Origin: Glandiceps talaboti
Lineage: Eukaryota; Hemichordata; Enteropneusta; Spengelidae
Assembly: GCF_964340395.1 (NCBI RefSeq)
Contig: NC_135554.1
Location: 6,839,475 to 6,903,474, forward strand
Length of the DNA: 64,000 nt
Direction: 5' to 3'
Shown: positions 35,359 through 46,480 of the stretch, piece after piece
How positions within the stretch are numbered: position 1 is the first letter of the stretch
Layout: each line of letters begins with the position of its first letter
Program-made: the position numbers and the translations under genes
Notes under the pieces: generated by a model
Database searches by the model: none
What the model saw: the letters and a program-made list of their open reading frames with translations, nothing else
Told to the model about the DNA's origin: nothing

Positions 35359-38017
35359 GTTTACCTGTTGACTGTTACCAGTACGTCCAATCTACCATCC
35401 ATATTCAAATCTGCGACCTGAAAATAAACATCAGAAAATATTTTCAAGACATAATTTGATTTATAATACGTAAGTTTTAGTGATTTATTGCGATCCACAA
35501 ACCATACTATAATTTGAATTCTGAGGTAGTCATTTTATTACGCCATACAAAGTCACGTGTTAAACACAGTGCAAGCGCTCATGTAAAGGGCGCCCCCTAT
35601 GTCTAAAAACTGGTCACTGTTTAAAAAAAAAACCCGTACCTCCAAGTCGAAATAATGACCAAGACCTTCATCAATGGTACGAATGTGAACCTGTGATAGA
35701 TCCGTCCAAGAACCATTAGGATCTGTTTTGATGAATTAGAAGAGCTTTATTAAACACTCCATATATGGTTTTAGCGTACACAGGAACTGATGACCAAAAT
35801 ATGGCAACGATGGTGTGGATAATTTAAGTTTGAAATATTATTCTATTGGCAAAGGACTATGACCAGCAGAATATAATGATGCCGTTCCTTTTCGAAACTA
35901 TAATTTTAATTTGTAATCATGGTTACCTTACTAACACCGGTAAGCTTAGTAACTATTATTAGCTAGCTATAAAGGTAAAAATCTGACGAATCATGATCCA
36001 ATTCAAGCGTAGATGATCTGAGAATTGTATAGAAAATATCTCCAGGTTTGTTCTACATCAGACAGATTTCACGATCATGCAGATTTGGTGGAGATGTTTT
36101 TTTTCTGCTTTTCCAAAGCATAACGAAATGCTGCTACTAAGATCAAATCGGCCTCGGTATTGTTCCGACGTATGCAACTGACTTCTACTCTATATAGTGT
36201 ATCTGGTAAGTGTGAGTTTCTTTTCATGGTAAATGGAAGTTTCTTTTTTGTGTGTGTGCTAGTTCTAGATCTGGTCATTAAAAAATTGACTGTCAGATAC
36301 AAAATTAACATATCTTCATATCTCATATTCATCGTTAATTTGTTATTTTTACTCACCATCTGTCCATGCAAGTGTAAGTTTTTCAGAAAAGTACTCTGCA
36401 CTTAGGACGCAGTGTTTGACAGTACCATCGGGAAGAGTGAGTTCTAGTGTACGGAAAAAGCAATCTGGTCCGTCAGCTATGATATGTGGCACCCATGGAA
36501 CTGAGTCAAGAGTACCTGAGTTTTCAAACCACACCAGTTCTCCATATTCAGAACTTTGACCAATCCCTATGTAAAAGAGAAAAGAGTCAAAATTGTCCAA
36601 GTGTCACATACTAGTAGTTGGGGGGGGGGGGGATCCTGGAGGAGCGGTTGTTCAATGAATATGTTATCCCAAGCTGTGTATTTTTCATATTTCCATATGT
36701 CTGCATCTGAGTTTTGAGTTTTACGAAGAGTGTCTGTCCGGATTAACACCCCCCCCCCCCCCCCATTGTGTAGATTATCAGAATAGGGCCACTAACGTCA
36801 AATACTTTCACAACGACAAAATGGACACATGCATCATAGTAATTCATTGGAAACAGACATGAATGGCACCCCAATACGTCAAAGTAAGTACTAGTAATCA
36901 AGAACCCCCCCCCCCTCCTCCTCTGGTAGATTGAACGGATTCAATTTCTGATGAAAGCATAAAGACGCAAGTTCAGAATTGTTTCATTTAGCCAAGACTC
37001 TATAAGAGCAAAGCGATGAGTGTGGACTGATTATATGCGTTATCTTACAGCCTATACTAGTATATAAGCCGGATTACGTTTCACACTCAAATGTTCAATA
37101 TTTCATCTTCTGTGACATGTGTAAATGTACGTGACATGAAGAATGTGAAACAAAGAGTAACACCATATCTCATTAACATCTGATATGTAGGAACAGGCTC
37201 GATTGTTTTATTTCTCTCTCTTCGATTTTGCTATTTTGAGAGTGATCGCCCGAAATCCAATTCCTACATCAAATTTAAATTTGAATGAGATTGAAGAATA
37301 TCTGAAATGGTTAACAAGGTGCACAATGAAACTATTTGTAAATCGAACATTCACATTTTTCGCACGTTAACACACATATTTTGCTTCACATTGAAATGTA
37401 TTGCGCTGTTGTGGCAAATGTATGCACGTCACACTTACCATCATTTACTACGCGAGCACGGGCTGTGAGGGCGTCCTTCAGTCCATCGTTATTCATGTCC
37501 ACCCATTCAGTGCGATGATAAAACCACGGAAATCCATTGACGTCTATGGACACAATACTTGGACTTGCTATACCGGTCACGTGATGAATTGATAGAAAAA
37601 GAAAATATATAAATCAGAAAGGTGAATCATTGTAATGTTAAAGGGGATGAGATCGTCAACATTGGAATGACAAGTTTGAAGCTGAAGATAGGACTCTGAG
37701 GTGGATGTCACTCGACGTAATTTCCTTTGTTGTGGTCACGTGATGTATATAATCTACGAAAACAAGTTAATCAATGATTTATGCCACTTCCGTGACTATG
37801 TCGGAATGGACACCACTGAAGTATACACGTTTACCGTCAACAACTAATACACAGTATAGGTTAGGTCAGCTGATCAACATAATGATAAAATTTTATTTAT
37901 CATACAAATACTTGGTTTATTGGCTTTATTCATTATAGGCAACATTTGACGATGAAGAACGAGAAGTAAGCTATAAATCTAAAGGGATTTTAAAATTGCT
38001 CTTTATTCATCCCCATG

Positions 38018-38072
<55 letters not shown>

Positions 38073-39157
38073 AACAAACAAACAAACAAACAAACAAATA
38101 AACACAAACACACAATATGAAATCTACCAACAACATGAACAATATCCCCACTCACCACGAAAACCGTCCTTCTTTGGGTTTAGAACGCTGATGGCGCCAT
38201 CATCTTTCCCTGCTACCAAAAAGCCAGAAGCTACCCATAAATGGCCTTCTTCTCCAAGTACATCAACTGCCAGTAAATTTACATATATTTATTAAATGCA
38301 TACATTATGTACGATGGATATACTTCGTTTATATGATCATTCTCATCACTGATTCAGAACGGTGTAGACTGCATTTTGCAAATATGGCACAGCTGATTTT
38401 TGGGCACTTTATTCAAAGACAGTATTGAGTTAGTCCGTTACACACTACATTCTTAATTGCGAATCCCATCGTCAGAAATCGCCATTTTTTTTTAATTTGG
38501 GTGTAACACTAATACTCCAGTATTTATCTCGCGACATTACTTTTGAAGCAAAAATAAAGGCTGTGACCGCTCCAAGAAACGCCGCGGCAAATTTAATGAC
38601 AAATAAAATAGAAAGGATATACCAGAATGAATATTTGGAAACTCGCCACTTATTGAATATAAGACTATATCCTGTATCAAAAAGCAAAATTTCCTCACGG
38701 CAATTCTTTGGTAATTGAAAGATTTAGAATGAAATGAGAAATTATCAAATCAACTTGTCTGATGTAAAAATGAAATTATTCGAATCACCAGTTAAAACAT
38801 TTCGTTATCAGAAAACAAACGACTCTGGCAGGGACTCTGGTTCATCTTATTATTACCTGGCACTTCTTCTACCTCGTTAGGCCATGCAATCGTCCTGGTT
38901 ACGACAGTTGGGTTGACCACACTGAGTTTGTTTAGTTGACTACCGATGTCTTCTATCATATAAATTTCATCGGGGATTCCAGGAACGGCTTGGAACGTTG
39001 TCACGAATAAGTCACACTTGTCTGGAGACGTGTAGTTGAACACGCTAGTGAAACCAGGACGGTTTACGCTGAAGTAACCAAGCTCGCGAGTTTTCAAGGC
39101 AGCGTCGGTAGAAAGCACAGACGCTCCACAAAGAACGAGAAGACTGAGCAGCAACAT
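33888..39157 (-). CDS. secreted FG-GAP/VCBS-type repeat protein, 8 exons
   Basis: Model, minus strand: 38857-39157 (ATG at 39155-39157), 38156-38266, 37439-37567, 36357-36566, 35640-35722, 35365-35417, 34703-34852 and 33888-34131 (stop at 33888-33890). It totals 1281 nt, 426 residues, all in phase. Residues 1-19 form a signal peptide (MLLLSLLVLCGASVLSTDA). Three FG-GAP-like calcium-loop motifs are visible: DMNNDGLKD at about 161-169, DLNMDGRLD at about 281-289 and DVDNDGYEE at about 400-408. There are also GELVWFEN and GDDDGTVYLIEP segments typical of beta-propeller blades. Such Asp/Asn-Gly loops bind calcium in VCBS and integrin-type propellers. No transmembrane span was seen, so it is predicted to be extracellular. 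The substrate or partner is unknown. A TATA box lies about 60 bp upstream of the ATG. Related proteins are best known in bacteria and fungi, but introns here argue for a long-resident animal gene. Confidence 0.85.
34216..34317 (+). repeat. (ATC)n and (AAC)n trinucleotide repeats
   Basis: About 11 ATC units at 34216-34249, then about 16 AAC units at 34266-34317, in the last intron of the FG-GAP gene. Confidence 0.92.
35299..35356 (+). repeat. (ACAG)n microsatellite next to a splice donor
   Basis: About 13 ACAG units end about 9 bp from the donor of the 35365-35417 exon of the minus-strand FG-GAP gene. Confidence 0.9.
38019..38100 (+). repeat. (CA)n / (AAAC)n compound microsatellite
   Basis: A CA run followed directly by AAAC units, in an intron of the FG-GAP gene and about 55 bp from the donor of its second exon. 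Confidence 0.92.
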
Positions 39158-39214
39158 TTTTTTTTACTCCGTGTGCGATATTTTCTATGATGTCCAAAGC
39201 ACCGGTTCCAATCT

Positions 39215-39222
39215 ATTATATA
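39215..39222 (-). promoter_or_regulatory. TATA box of the FG-GAP gene
   Basis: TATATAAT on the minus strand, 58 bp upstream of the ATG at 39157. It would set the transcription start near 39190 and a 5'UTR of roughly 30 nt. Confidence 0.55.
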
Positions 39223-40459
39223 GTGTTCCAATGATATCTTTATCTCTGGGAGAAATCTTAAGAAAACTGCAGACATCCTGTTTTAAGATACATATCTATG
39301 AAATATTAACAGTAGCTCACGTTGCCATGCAAGTGTACTGTACGGCGTATTTATGAAACCACTAACCTGTGATAATAACAACTGAATATTAAAGATAGAT
39401 CATGAAATCATGAATCCATGAATTTGTGATAATAACAATTGAAATTAGAGCAAACTAATTTATTAGTCGACTAAATATACTAATAATGTGCCATAATTTG
39501 AGTATTGAAAGACGAAGGCATACAATACACCGTGTGTGTGAGAGGGGAATTCGAAACATTTATTTTTTTCGATGAAAATTTACCTTAACATGCTAAATAC
39601 GTACATAAACTCGTTGCAACCTAACAAAATGTGATACACGATCGGCATATAGCAGCAAAAAGATTGTATTTTCGTTGTATTTTCAGGACAGACGGCTTAA
39701 ATCATACACGAGCCAACACACGTTGTTATACACACAATGATAACTATGTGAATTCAACATATTGCAGGTAACTCTTTATATAATTCTCAGGTATTAACAA
39801 TTTGTCTGCCTTATTCACATTTCATCAAACGTGAGCCATGGGCAACTAAAATAGCTAACTTGAATCGTTCTCTTGAAACATAATGTGAGTACTAATAAGT
39901 TTTTTATTTTATTTTTTTATAGAATTTATGTTACGGTGTTTTTATGGGTTACTAAAGTAACATTATGTGGAGGAAACTCGTCTCCGCTATAGTGCTAGCA
40001 TCTTCCGGGCGAGAGGCTGGGTAACTAACACTATCAAGCCACAAGGCCAGCACTTCATATTGTAGTCATTTAATACAGCCAAAACTTTGCACATTTCTAT
40101 TAAAAGCGGGTTAATAATACATAATACATTATAATACATGGTTTAATGTAACAAAAATGTGACCATAAATAAAAATAATTAAATTGCTTGAGTTCACACA
40201 TCAGTAAAATAAAAATTTAGAGAAACAAAAACAAAACAAATCAAACATAACATTATTATAGAGGACACGCTTTACAGCGAAAGGCGTTCCTCTATTTGAA
40301 AGGTATGGCTGTACGTAGTAACGGATGCATCTAACTTCGACGACTCCATGATGATAAACAATTTGTTTCAATAATCCCTTTATTAAAATTTGTCGTAGAA
40401 AAATCACTGAAATTAATATTTTCTTGCTCTTATATGAGTACTGACGTTTGTGTGTGTGG

Positions 40460-40506
<47 letters not shown>

Positions 40507-40850
40507 TGTGTTTGAGTTTATTTATTTGTTTGTGTTGTTTGTTCGTTTGTTTGTTTGTTTGTTTGTTTGTTTGTTTGTTTGTTTGTTTGTTTGTTTTCTT
40601 TGTTTATTTATGGGTGTTGATACACATATATTTCTTTATGATTGTTGATATTTTTTATAAACAAAATCACATGATTTGAGGGTAATGATTGCATATTGTT
40701 TCACCCAATAAGAATTGTACCGTGAGAGAGTCACCATGCTACGCAACACAGATGAATTATAGATTGACATTAACGTAGATTGCGCCTTGCAAATACATGC
40801 CTTTGCCGTAAACTTTGTTTATAAAGGAAAATTAAATCCACTCTGTTAGG
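39223..40850. other. intergenic between the FG-GAP gene and Frizzled-CRD gene 1
   Basis: No coding exon was seen. It contains a compound (TG)n/(TTTG)n microsatellite at 40448-40596. A TATAAA at 40820-40825 could serve the Frizzled-CRD gene, which has a 5'UTR exon ending at 41040. Confidence 0.45.
40448..40596 (+). repeat. (TG)n then (TTTG)n compound microsatellite
   Basis: A TG run at 40464-40502 followed by TTTG units at 40545-40594. It has the same TG/TTTG layout (or its complement) as other compound tracts at 27736-27905 and 38019-38100. Confidence 0.92.
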
Positions 40851-41397
40851 AAATTAGTCCCGAGGCATATTAATTTTCTACCTCAACATGTTTGTTTGTT
40901 ATAAGCAGTTCCCAGCAGATATGGTGACAGTGTCACGCGGTGATTGCGAAAATCGATACTCGAGCTCAACTTATGCTAATAACGTGCACAAAAACTCAAC
41001 TTCATTCTAAGCTTGGCTAATATCAACGTAACAGTACAAGGTAAGTACCTGAAAGCAGGCATGTCACAAAATGTTTATTTCCCCATAACAATACGTTTTA
41101 CAAGTTGTATCTCTATTTTAGTCTACAAAACACAATGCTATGCATTATATTATCGACAAAAATGTTACTAACAGTGCTAATTAAGTTTATTGTCCTGCGC
41201 GCTTGTCAAACAGTGTTGTTGATCATCGAGAACAGCGATTACTGCATGTCATCATCTGGGTCGGCAGTGCATCTAGATATCTTATCACAGTGAAACTGAT
41301 TTCTATTACTGACTCATAGCTTTTTCATACAAATTTCAATGTTAGTAACCTCTCCCTTGGAATCACTATTTACTGGCTTTTTTCTTCTTTCTGACAG

Positions 41398-42050
41398 ATC
41401 TACTAACATATATTGAACGCCATCGTATGAGAGTGAAACTGTCAAACATGAATTTTATTCTAGTTTTCATGTTCGCCATCACTGTTGGTACAACGGTAGC
41501 ACAGTCTGAAGGAGGGAACAGGTGTGAACCGATCACCGTCGACGTTTGCCGAGGTTATACGACTGGGAAGTACAACCACACGATATTTCCCAATCCTCAT
41601 GGTGGTAAATCTCAAAGGCAAGCTGAACGAAAACTCAACACATTCCTTCCATTAATTGAAGCGCAGTGTTCCCCGTTCATGCTACCATTCCTGTGCGCTG
41701 CATACGTGCCAGTATGCACTGTTATTGGGCCCATTCCACCGTGTCGCAGCGCCTGCCAACAAGCAAAGGAAGGCTGCGAATCACTACTAATATCATTCGG
41801 AATGGAATGGCCGAATAATTTAAAGTGCCGAGATTTCCCGACAGCTGGATCTCGAAAAGTGTGTGTTCCTATTAACGAGGAAGATCTTGACAAACCAAGT
41901 GCACCGACTACAATTCCGAACATACCCGAACAAGCAGCAAGCACCGTATCTATGCAAGAATCACTGACGAATTTGCCGACCGAAGACACAAATTCAGAAA
42001 CTGTAAAACAGACATGCAACTGTCAATGTGAGTGTACGAGAATTCCGTAG
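41398..42050 (+). CDS. secreted Frizzled-type cysteine-rich domain protein 1
   Basis: The coding region is intronless, 41427-42050, 207 residues. A 5'UTR exon ends at 41040 (ACAAG/GTAAGTAC) and the coding exon begins after CTGACAG at 41397. An in-frame ATG at 41448 (MNFILVFMFAITVGTTVAQ) would give a cleaner signal peptide. Residues about 33-147 hold the ten-cysteine CRD: CEPITVDVC, QCSPFMLPFLCAAYVPVC, PIPPCRSACQQAKEGC, the WPNNLKCRDFP block and VCVP. This layout is that of Frizzled and sFRP CRDs, which bind Wnt lipid. There is no seven-span region and no netrin-like domain. After the CRD comes a Thr/Ser/Pro-rich stretch and a terminal CNCQCEC cluster. It is inferred to be a secreted Wnt-binding modulator, although the ligand is unproven. 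It pairs with a paralog 3 kb downstream. Confidence 0.9.
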
Positions 42051-42656
42051 TAGGGCGGTCCTCCTTATTATACACAGATCTGAAATTTCAGTAACAAGAT
42101 TGATTAGTCTGAAGAGAAGCTAAATAACGCAATCCTGAACGAATATTATGGAACATTGCTAGTGACCATTTAATAACTTTTGTCCCTTGGTTCATAACGA
42201 TTTTGACTTCGAAGATTACCTCAGTGAAACACATCAATGGAATGTATAAAATATACTGCCAGTTCTACGAGTTTGATGAACGGCATAACACATCCAACCC
42301 ATAGGGGCGTGTAATATTTCTTAGACTGTTGTTTTCCTGGTCTACAAACTAAATATAACAATCTTTTGACTATATAATCCTACCTATAAGTATCCTACTA
42401 GTATAGAGATTGATACATTTGTAGCAGCAGGATTCGTAAGATATTTTCATAAGAAAACGGCAATCCAGGGCGGCAATCTAAGCAATAATACGTGCCCCTG
42501 TGATCCAACTCAGTAGCCAAGAACTCGGCCATGTGGCTACTCAATGTACATGTATGTACATGCCTCCATGACTTTTCTTTCCTCGTTTGTGTTCAGACTT
42601 CGTGGCTGAACCTCTCATCCTTGAAACAAACACGGTTGAATTGAACTGTTCTGTTT

Positions 42657-42662
42657 AATAAA
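42657..42662 (+). other. poly(A) signal of Frizzled-CRD gene 1
   Basis: AATAAA about 607 bp past the stop codon at 42050, followed by T-rich sequence. It is the first canonical hexamer noticed downstream. Confidence 0.5.
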
Positions 42663-42722
42663 AGCAAATCTGTATAACTTCAATTCTTGTATTCAATACA
42701 TAGAAATAGCATGGACGTTTCT

Positions 42723-42940
42723 AATCTGATTAAAATATGATGTGGTGTAAGCGGCTAGATGTCTTTATTTCCATCTATTTGTGATGTTTGTTTTGTTCTG
42801 GGTGATCGCCGCCACCGCCACAGTGTCAGATGTGGGAAGGCGGGGATCACCCGGAACAAAACAAACGACACAACTCAATTGAAACAGAGGTAAATAAAGA
42901 CATCTAGCCGCTTCCACCACATCAGATTTTAATCAGATTG
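42723..42940. mobile_element. foldback MITE with 10-bp target duplication
   Basis: The 218-bp element has arms of about 90 bp. Its left end AATCTGATTAAAATATGATG pairs with the right end ATCAGATTTTAATCAGATT. It is flanked by the identical 10-mer GGACGTTTCT at 42713-42722 and 42941-42950. Long terminal inverted repeats with 9-10-bp duplications are typical of Mutator-like (MULE) non-autonomous elements. No coding capacity. Confidence 0.85.
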
Positions 42941-43495
42941 GGACGTTTCTTTTTGCTGTGTAATCTGCTTATTATCAAGGTGTTTCACATAACCACATAC
43001 ACTGTCATGTACGAACAGTACCGAATGACGTCATCAAATAAAATTTTCTTTTATTATACTAAACACCTAGCTATTTCGAGTTTTTATTTTAAAACTTTTT
43101 TGGTATTTTGCTGGTAAAATGCAACTTTTCGAAAAACATTACTGTTTTGCAGTATTTTCATTCGTACGGTGAACGTTTTGAAAGATAACCAAAAGATTAT
43201 GATGTAAAATTTATCAAATTTGCTAAGAAAATAAAACTAAAAAAAGATCAGAAGGTTTAATACTATACTTCAGAATGAATTTTCGTGAATCGTAATAATT
43301 TTCGTACCATAGGTGGGGAACTACTGTTGCTGCCGTAAAAGGTCTTACAACGATGAGGTGTCTGAAGCCAATTCACCACATCAGAAAGCAAATACCCTGT
43401 CTCCATCCCGAATGACAGCAAACATCACCAAATATAGTCACCAGAACTAGTTTATAATTTTACGAACCTCACTTTGAAGCTTAACTCTTTGACGT

Positions 43496-43500
<5 letters not shown>

Positions 43501-43584
<84 letters not shown>

Positions 43585-43635
43585 AGGGAGGGAGGGAGGG
43601 AGGGAGGGAGGGAGGGAGGGAGAGGGGAGCGAGAG
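43501..43635 (+). repeat. (GA)n / (GAGG)n purine tract
   Basis: About 38 GA units pass into about 11 GGGA units, a 135-bp pure purine strand. Such tracts can form triplexes. The Ser/Leu/Pro frame on the minus strand is an artefact. Confidence 0.94.
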
Positions 43636-43719
43636 AGGGGAGAGATATTCAAACCCGTGCTAGTTTTCTGAAAAGATCGATAACACCGACTCGTCGAAGG
43701 CTAGTCGATTACGCACAAC

Positions 43720-43892
43720 CACAGTCACTTGTGAGCTAATATTCTATTCAATGATGATCATAATATAAAATAATGTTATATATTTACAAATGTTCAAAAA
43801 TGCCGTCGTAGATAAATTAAATTAACTGTAATGACGTCATTATTTTGTATTATGATTATCCCGGAATAGAATATTAGCTTACAAGTGACTGT
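43720..43892. repeat. imperfect inverted repeat (foldback)
   Basis: CACAGTCACTTGTGAGCTAA at 43720 pairs with the block ending TTACAAGTGACTGT at 43892. Arms are about 55-60 bp with small mismatches around an AT-rich loop. MITE-like. Confidence 0.7.
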
Positions 43893-44742
43893 AATCACAA
43901 TTTGTATATCCTCTAAAGTACACAAGTCTATCTATCGGGCACGTAGTGTTGGGCCGAGCACAATGTGATATGAAGGTTTGCACAGAGGCTATTAGCCGAT
44001 GGATTTTGAATTGAAAACATGATACGTCCAATGAGGTCTTAGCTCGAGGGCCAAATCGTAACACATGGATTTAATTAGGTTATTAAGTTTGACGTCAAGC
44101 ATTAGTCAATATTACTTCTCCCCTTCCAAGGTCACTTGTGAAGCAAAAATCCATTTAATATTACAAACGTATCAATAGCAAAAATAAATGTCAAAATTTC
44201 AGATTTCTGATCTTTTTGAAGTGTCAAGTATAGGAGTGTTTTTTTCTGTTGTTGTCAAGTTAGCATACAAGTACTTGAGTACCTAGATTGACATAATGGT
44301 TTGACAATGATTGACAAGCTGGATAGCCAAGTTTCTGGTTATTGGCGTGTGCTCGCCCCTCCCCCACCTCCAACCACCCTGGAACTGTTTCTACATGTCT
44401 ACGCGTATATGGGAACGTCGAACTTGAAAGGGAATACTATCACGATATTGTTCAGATTTTGTTGAAGTCTGCTACTCAATCAACCAACCAACCAACCAAT
44501 AAACAAACCAACAAATCAACTAACCAACAAACCAATCAAGCAAGCAACAAGCAAGCGAGCAAGCTATCGATCGATCGATCAACCGACCAAGCAACCAAAC
44601 AATCAATCAATCAATCCCTTGCATTGTATCTCCATAGTGAGCATTTCACATATTCGAAAACGCATATTGTAATTCTAGGAACTTTGTTGATATCGATATG
44701 TAATTATATAATAATCTGTCTTTATGTTTGTCAGGGTGTATA

Positions 44743-44778
<36 letters not shown>

Positions 44779-45075
44779 CGTCGTCGTCGTTACTATTATT
44801 GTTTGTTTGTTTGTTTATTCATTAGTTCGTTCGTTCGTTCGTTTGATTTTTTTGTGTGTTTTCGTAAACACAATAAGCCTGAGCGTCCCGTGGTTACATT
44901 GTGTATATGTTTGTTCGAGATCACGAGTGTAGTCTGGGGCAAAGTCAACAAGGGTCCAATGAGTAAAGTGATACTTGATCTCCTACAGCGAAGGCATTTG
45001 ATACTTTCTGATTCTTCACTGTACACGTCTTCGTTGATTCCGTATCTTGTTAGTGTATGTGGTAAGGATTCAGCG
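43893..45075. other. spacer between the two Frizzled-CRD genes
   Basis: It holds low-complexity AACC/AATC/CAAG tracts at 44477-44620 and a (TTG)n(TCG)n tract at 44740-44790, then ordinary sequence. A strong donor GCG/GTAAGTC at 45076 with the acceptor CTCACAG at 45180 would define a 5'UTR intron of 105 nt for the downstream CRD gene. Open frames here are repeat-driven. Confidence 0.45.
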
Positions 45076-45180
45076 GTAAGTCGAACCACTACATTACAAA
45101 TCACATTTTCACCTTTGGAAATAGATTTTACACTACTTTGAGACGAGGTTTAATGACATTCTTTGATTTTTAACTCACAG

Positions 45181-45702
45181 GGTCATCGACTGCTCGTGAG
45201 AGTTCATTTTATCCTATCTCCATCACATCTGCCAACAAAGATGGCCGAGCTGAAGCTTTGCTCAATGCTAATAGTCGTTGTTCTTTTCAGCGTGGTATTA
45301 GTTGAGAGTCAGTTTTTGGTGTACCACCCCACATGTCAGCCGTTGACTATCCCAATGTGCTTAGAACTACAACTTTACAACGAAACCGTAGTTCCAAACA
45401 TACTGCACCATGGATCTCAAGACGATGCCGAGTACGACGTCAACTTTTTCATCCCTCTGAGCAAAATGGAATGTTCCCCACATCTGGCTCTCTTCCTCTG
45501 TTCTGTGTATGCGCCGCCATGTTCGATGAGTTCCAGTGACGGAACACCAATCCCGCCGTGCCGTAATCTTTGTAAGAGGGTGAGGAAATCCTGCGGGAAA
45601 CGGTTGAGAAAGTATGGCTTTCCTTGGCCAGATAACTTAAAGTGCCGAAACTTTCCAAAAAAGTCGACCGACCATCATCCATGTATTGAATTCGACATTT
45701 AA
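45181..45702 (+). CDS. secreted Frizzled-type cysteine-rich domain protein 2
   Basis: The coding region is intronless, 45241-45702, 153 residues. The ATG at 45241 (CAAAGATGG) has a strong Kozak context, and an upstream in-frame ATG at 45163 lies before the apparent acceptor CTCACAG at 45180, so it was not chosen. The signal peptide is at about residues 1-22 (CSMLIVVVLFSVVLVES). The CRD at about 28-149 has all ten cysteines: HPTCQPLTIPMC, the YNETVVPN block, MECSPHLALFLCSVYAPPC, PIPPCRNLCKRVRKSCGK, the WPDNLKCRNFP block and HHPCIEF. It closely follows the Frizzled/sFRP consensus. No transmembrane or NTR domain is present, and the protein ends four residues after the last cysteine. It is probably a secreted Wnt-binding protein, and is a diverged tandem paralog of the gene at 41427. 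Confidence 0.9.
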   Translation, partial: GHRLLVRVHFILSPSHLPTKMAELKLCSMLIVVVLFSVVLVESQFLVYHPTCQPLTIPMCLELQLYNETVVPNILHHGSQDDAEYDVNFFIPLSKMECSPHLALFLCSVYAPPCSMSSSDGTPIPPCRNLCKRVRKSCGKRLRKYGFPWPDNLKCRNFPKKSTDHHPCIEFDI

Positions 45703-45831
45703 GACAAAACTATTTCGTAATATTTTGTATTTCGTTAGTACGTACAGATTACTGCACATATATAAGATTGGAAATTTAATACTATACACTTTTCTTTCTG
45801 TTAGCCTATTGCAAATACAGAATTTGGTGAA

Positions 45832-45837
45832 AATAAA
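45832..45837 (+). other. poly(A) signal of Frizzled-CRD gene 2
   Basis: AATAAA 130 bp past the stop codon at 45702, embedded in AAATAAATAAG. Confidence 0.6.
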
Positions 45838-45979
45838 TAAGTTTGAAATTTGCTGATTGACTGATTATTTTTGACAACCATGATATAATTTTTAGACAGA
45901 TTCTTCAAGAAAGATTAATTATAGGAACACTTGCAGACAATCAGTAAGTGGCTAATGTGAAAGAATAACATTTGCATAT

Positions 45980-46345
45980 ACTTCAAATTCAATATAATTT
46001 TCGTACATACTTCAAATATAACTAATCGCAAATGTTCAGAAAAAGCTTGTCGATGTCGCATTTAGTTTTAATGAGCCATTTGTATAATTAATAAGTTTCA
46101 GTTATTAGGCTGTATCTAATACATAATTTTGGTACATATTTCAAACATATAACTAATCGCAAATGTTCTTAAAAAGCGTGTTGATGTTGCTTTTAATTTT
46201 AATCGAACCATTTGCGTAATTATTGATTATCAGTATTTATGATTTATCTTAAGAATACACTCTTCAAATTCAATATAATTTGGTACATATATCAACCATA
46301 ACAATGCGCACATGTTAGAAACTATTTGCCAATGTAACTGTTAGT
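45980..46345 (+). repeat. three diverged tandem copies of a unit of about 150 bp
   Basis: Each copy carries TTCAAATTCAATATAATTTT-like, AACTAATCGCAAATGTTC-like and ATTATTGATTATCAG-like blocks in the same order. It lies just downstream of the second CRD gene and is AT-rich and non-coding. Confidence 0.65.
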
Positions 46346-46480
46346 TGTAAGGGAATCTTCAGTAATTCCAAGAGGGGAGGGGGGCTTTGGGAAATCAGAC
46401 TCGCGCTATTGCGTAAAATGTGACCCGGCTCCGTCGTGCTAGAAAGTGGCCCTACCCCAACTTCTTTCTCTAAAACATGA
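46345..46480 (+). repeat. TTCAGTAATTA-family dispersed repeat
   Basis: GAATCTTCAGTAATTCCAAG, a G-run, then AAAATGTGACCC and a CTCTAAAACATGACTTC ending. It is a diverged copy of the 8885 element. Confidence 0.5.

Noticed and set aside
41612-42019. 135-codon minus-strand frame opposite CRD gene 1
   Set aside because: Antisense shadow of the well-supported Frizzled-CRD coding region.
44342-45141. Open frames of 196 and 137 codons upstream of CRD gene 2
   Set aside because: They run through AACC, AATC, TTG and TTTG low-complexity tracts and have no domain. The second frame also crosses the likely 5'UTR intron.
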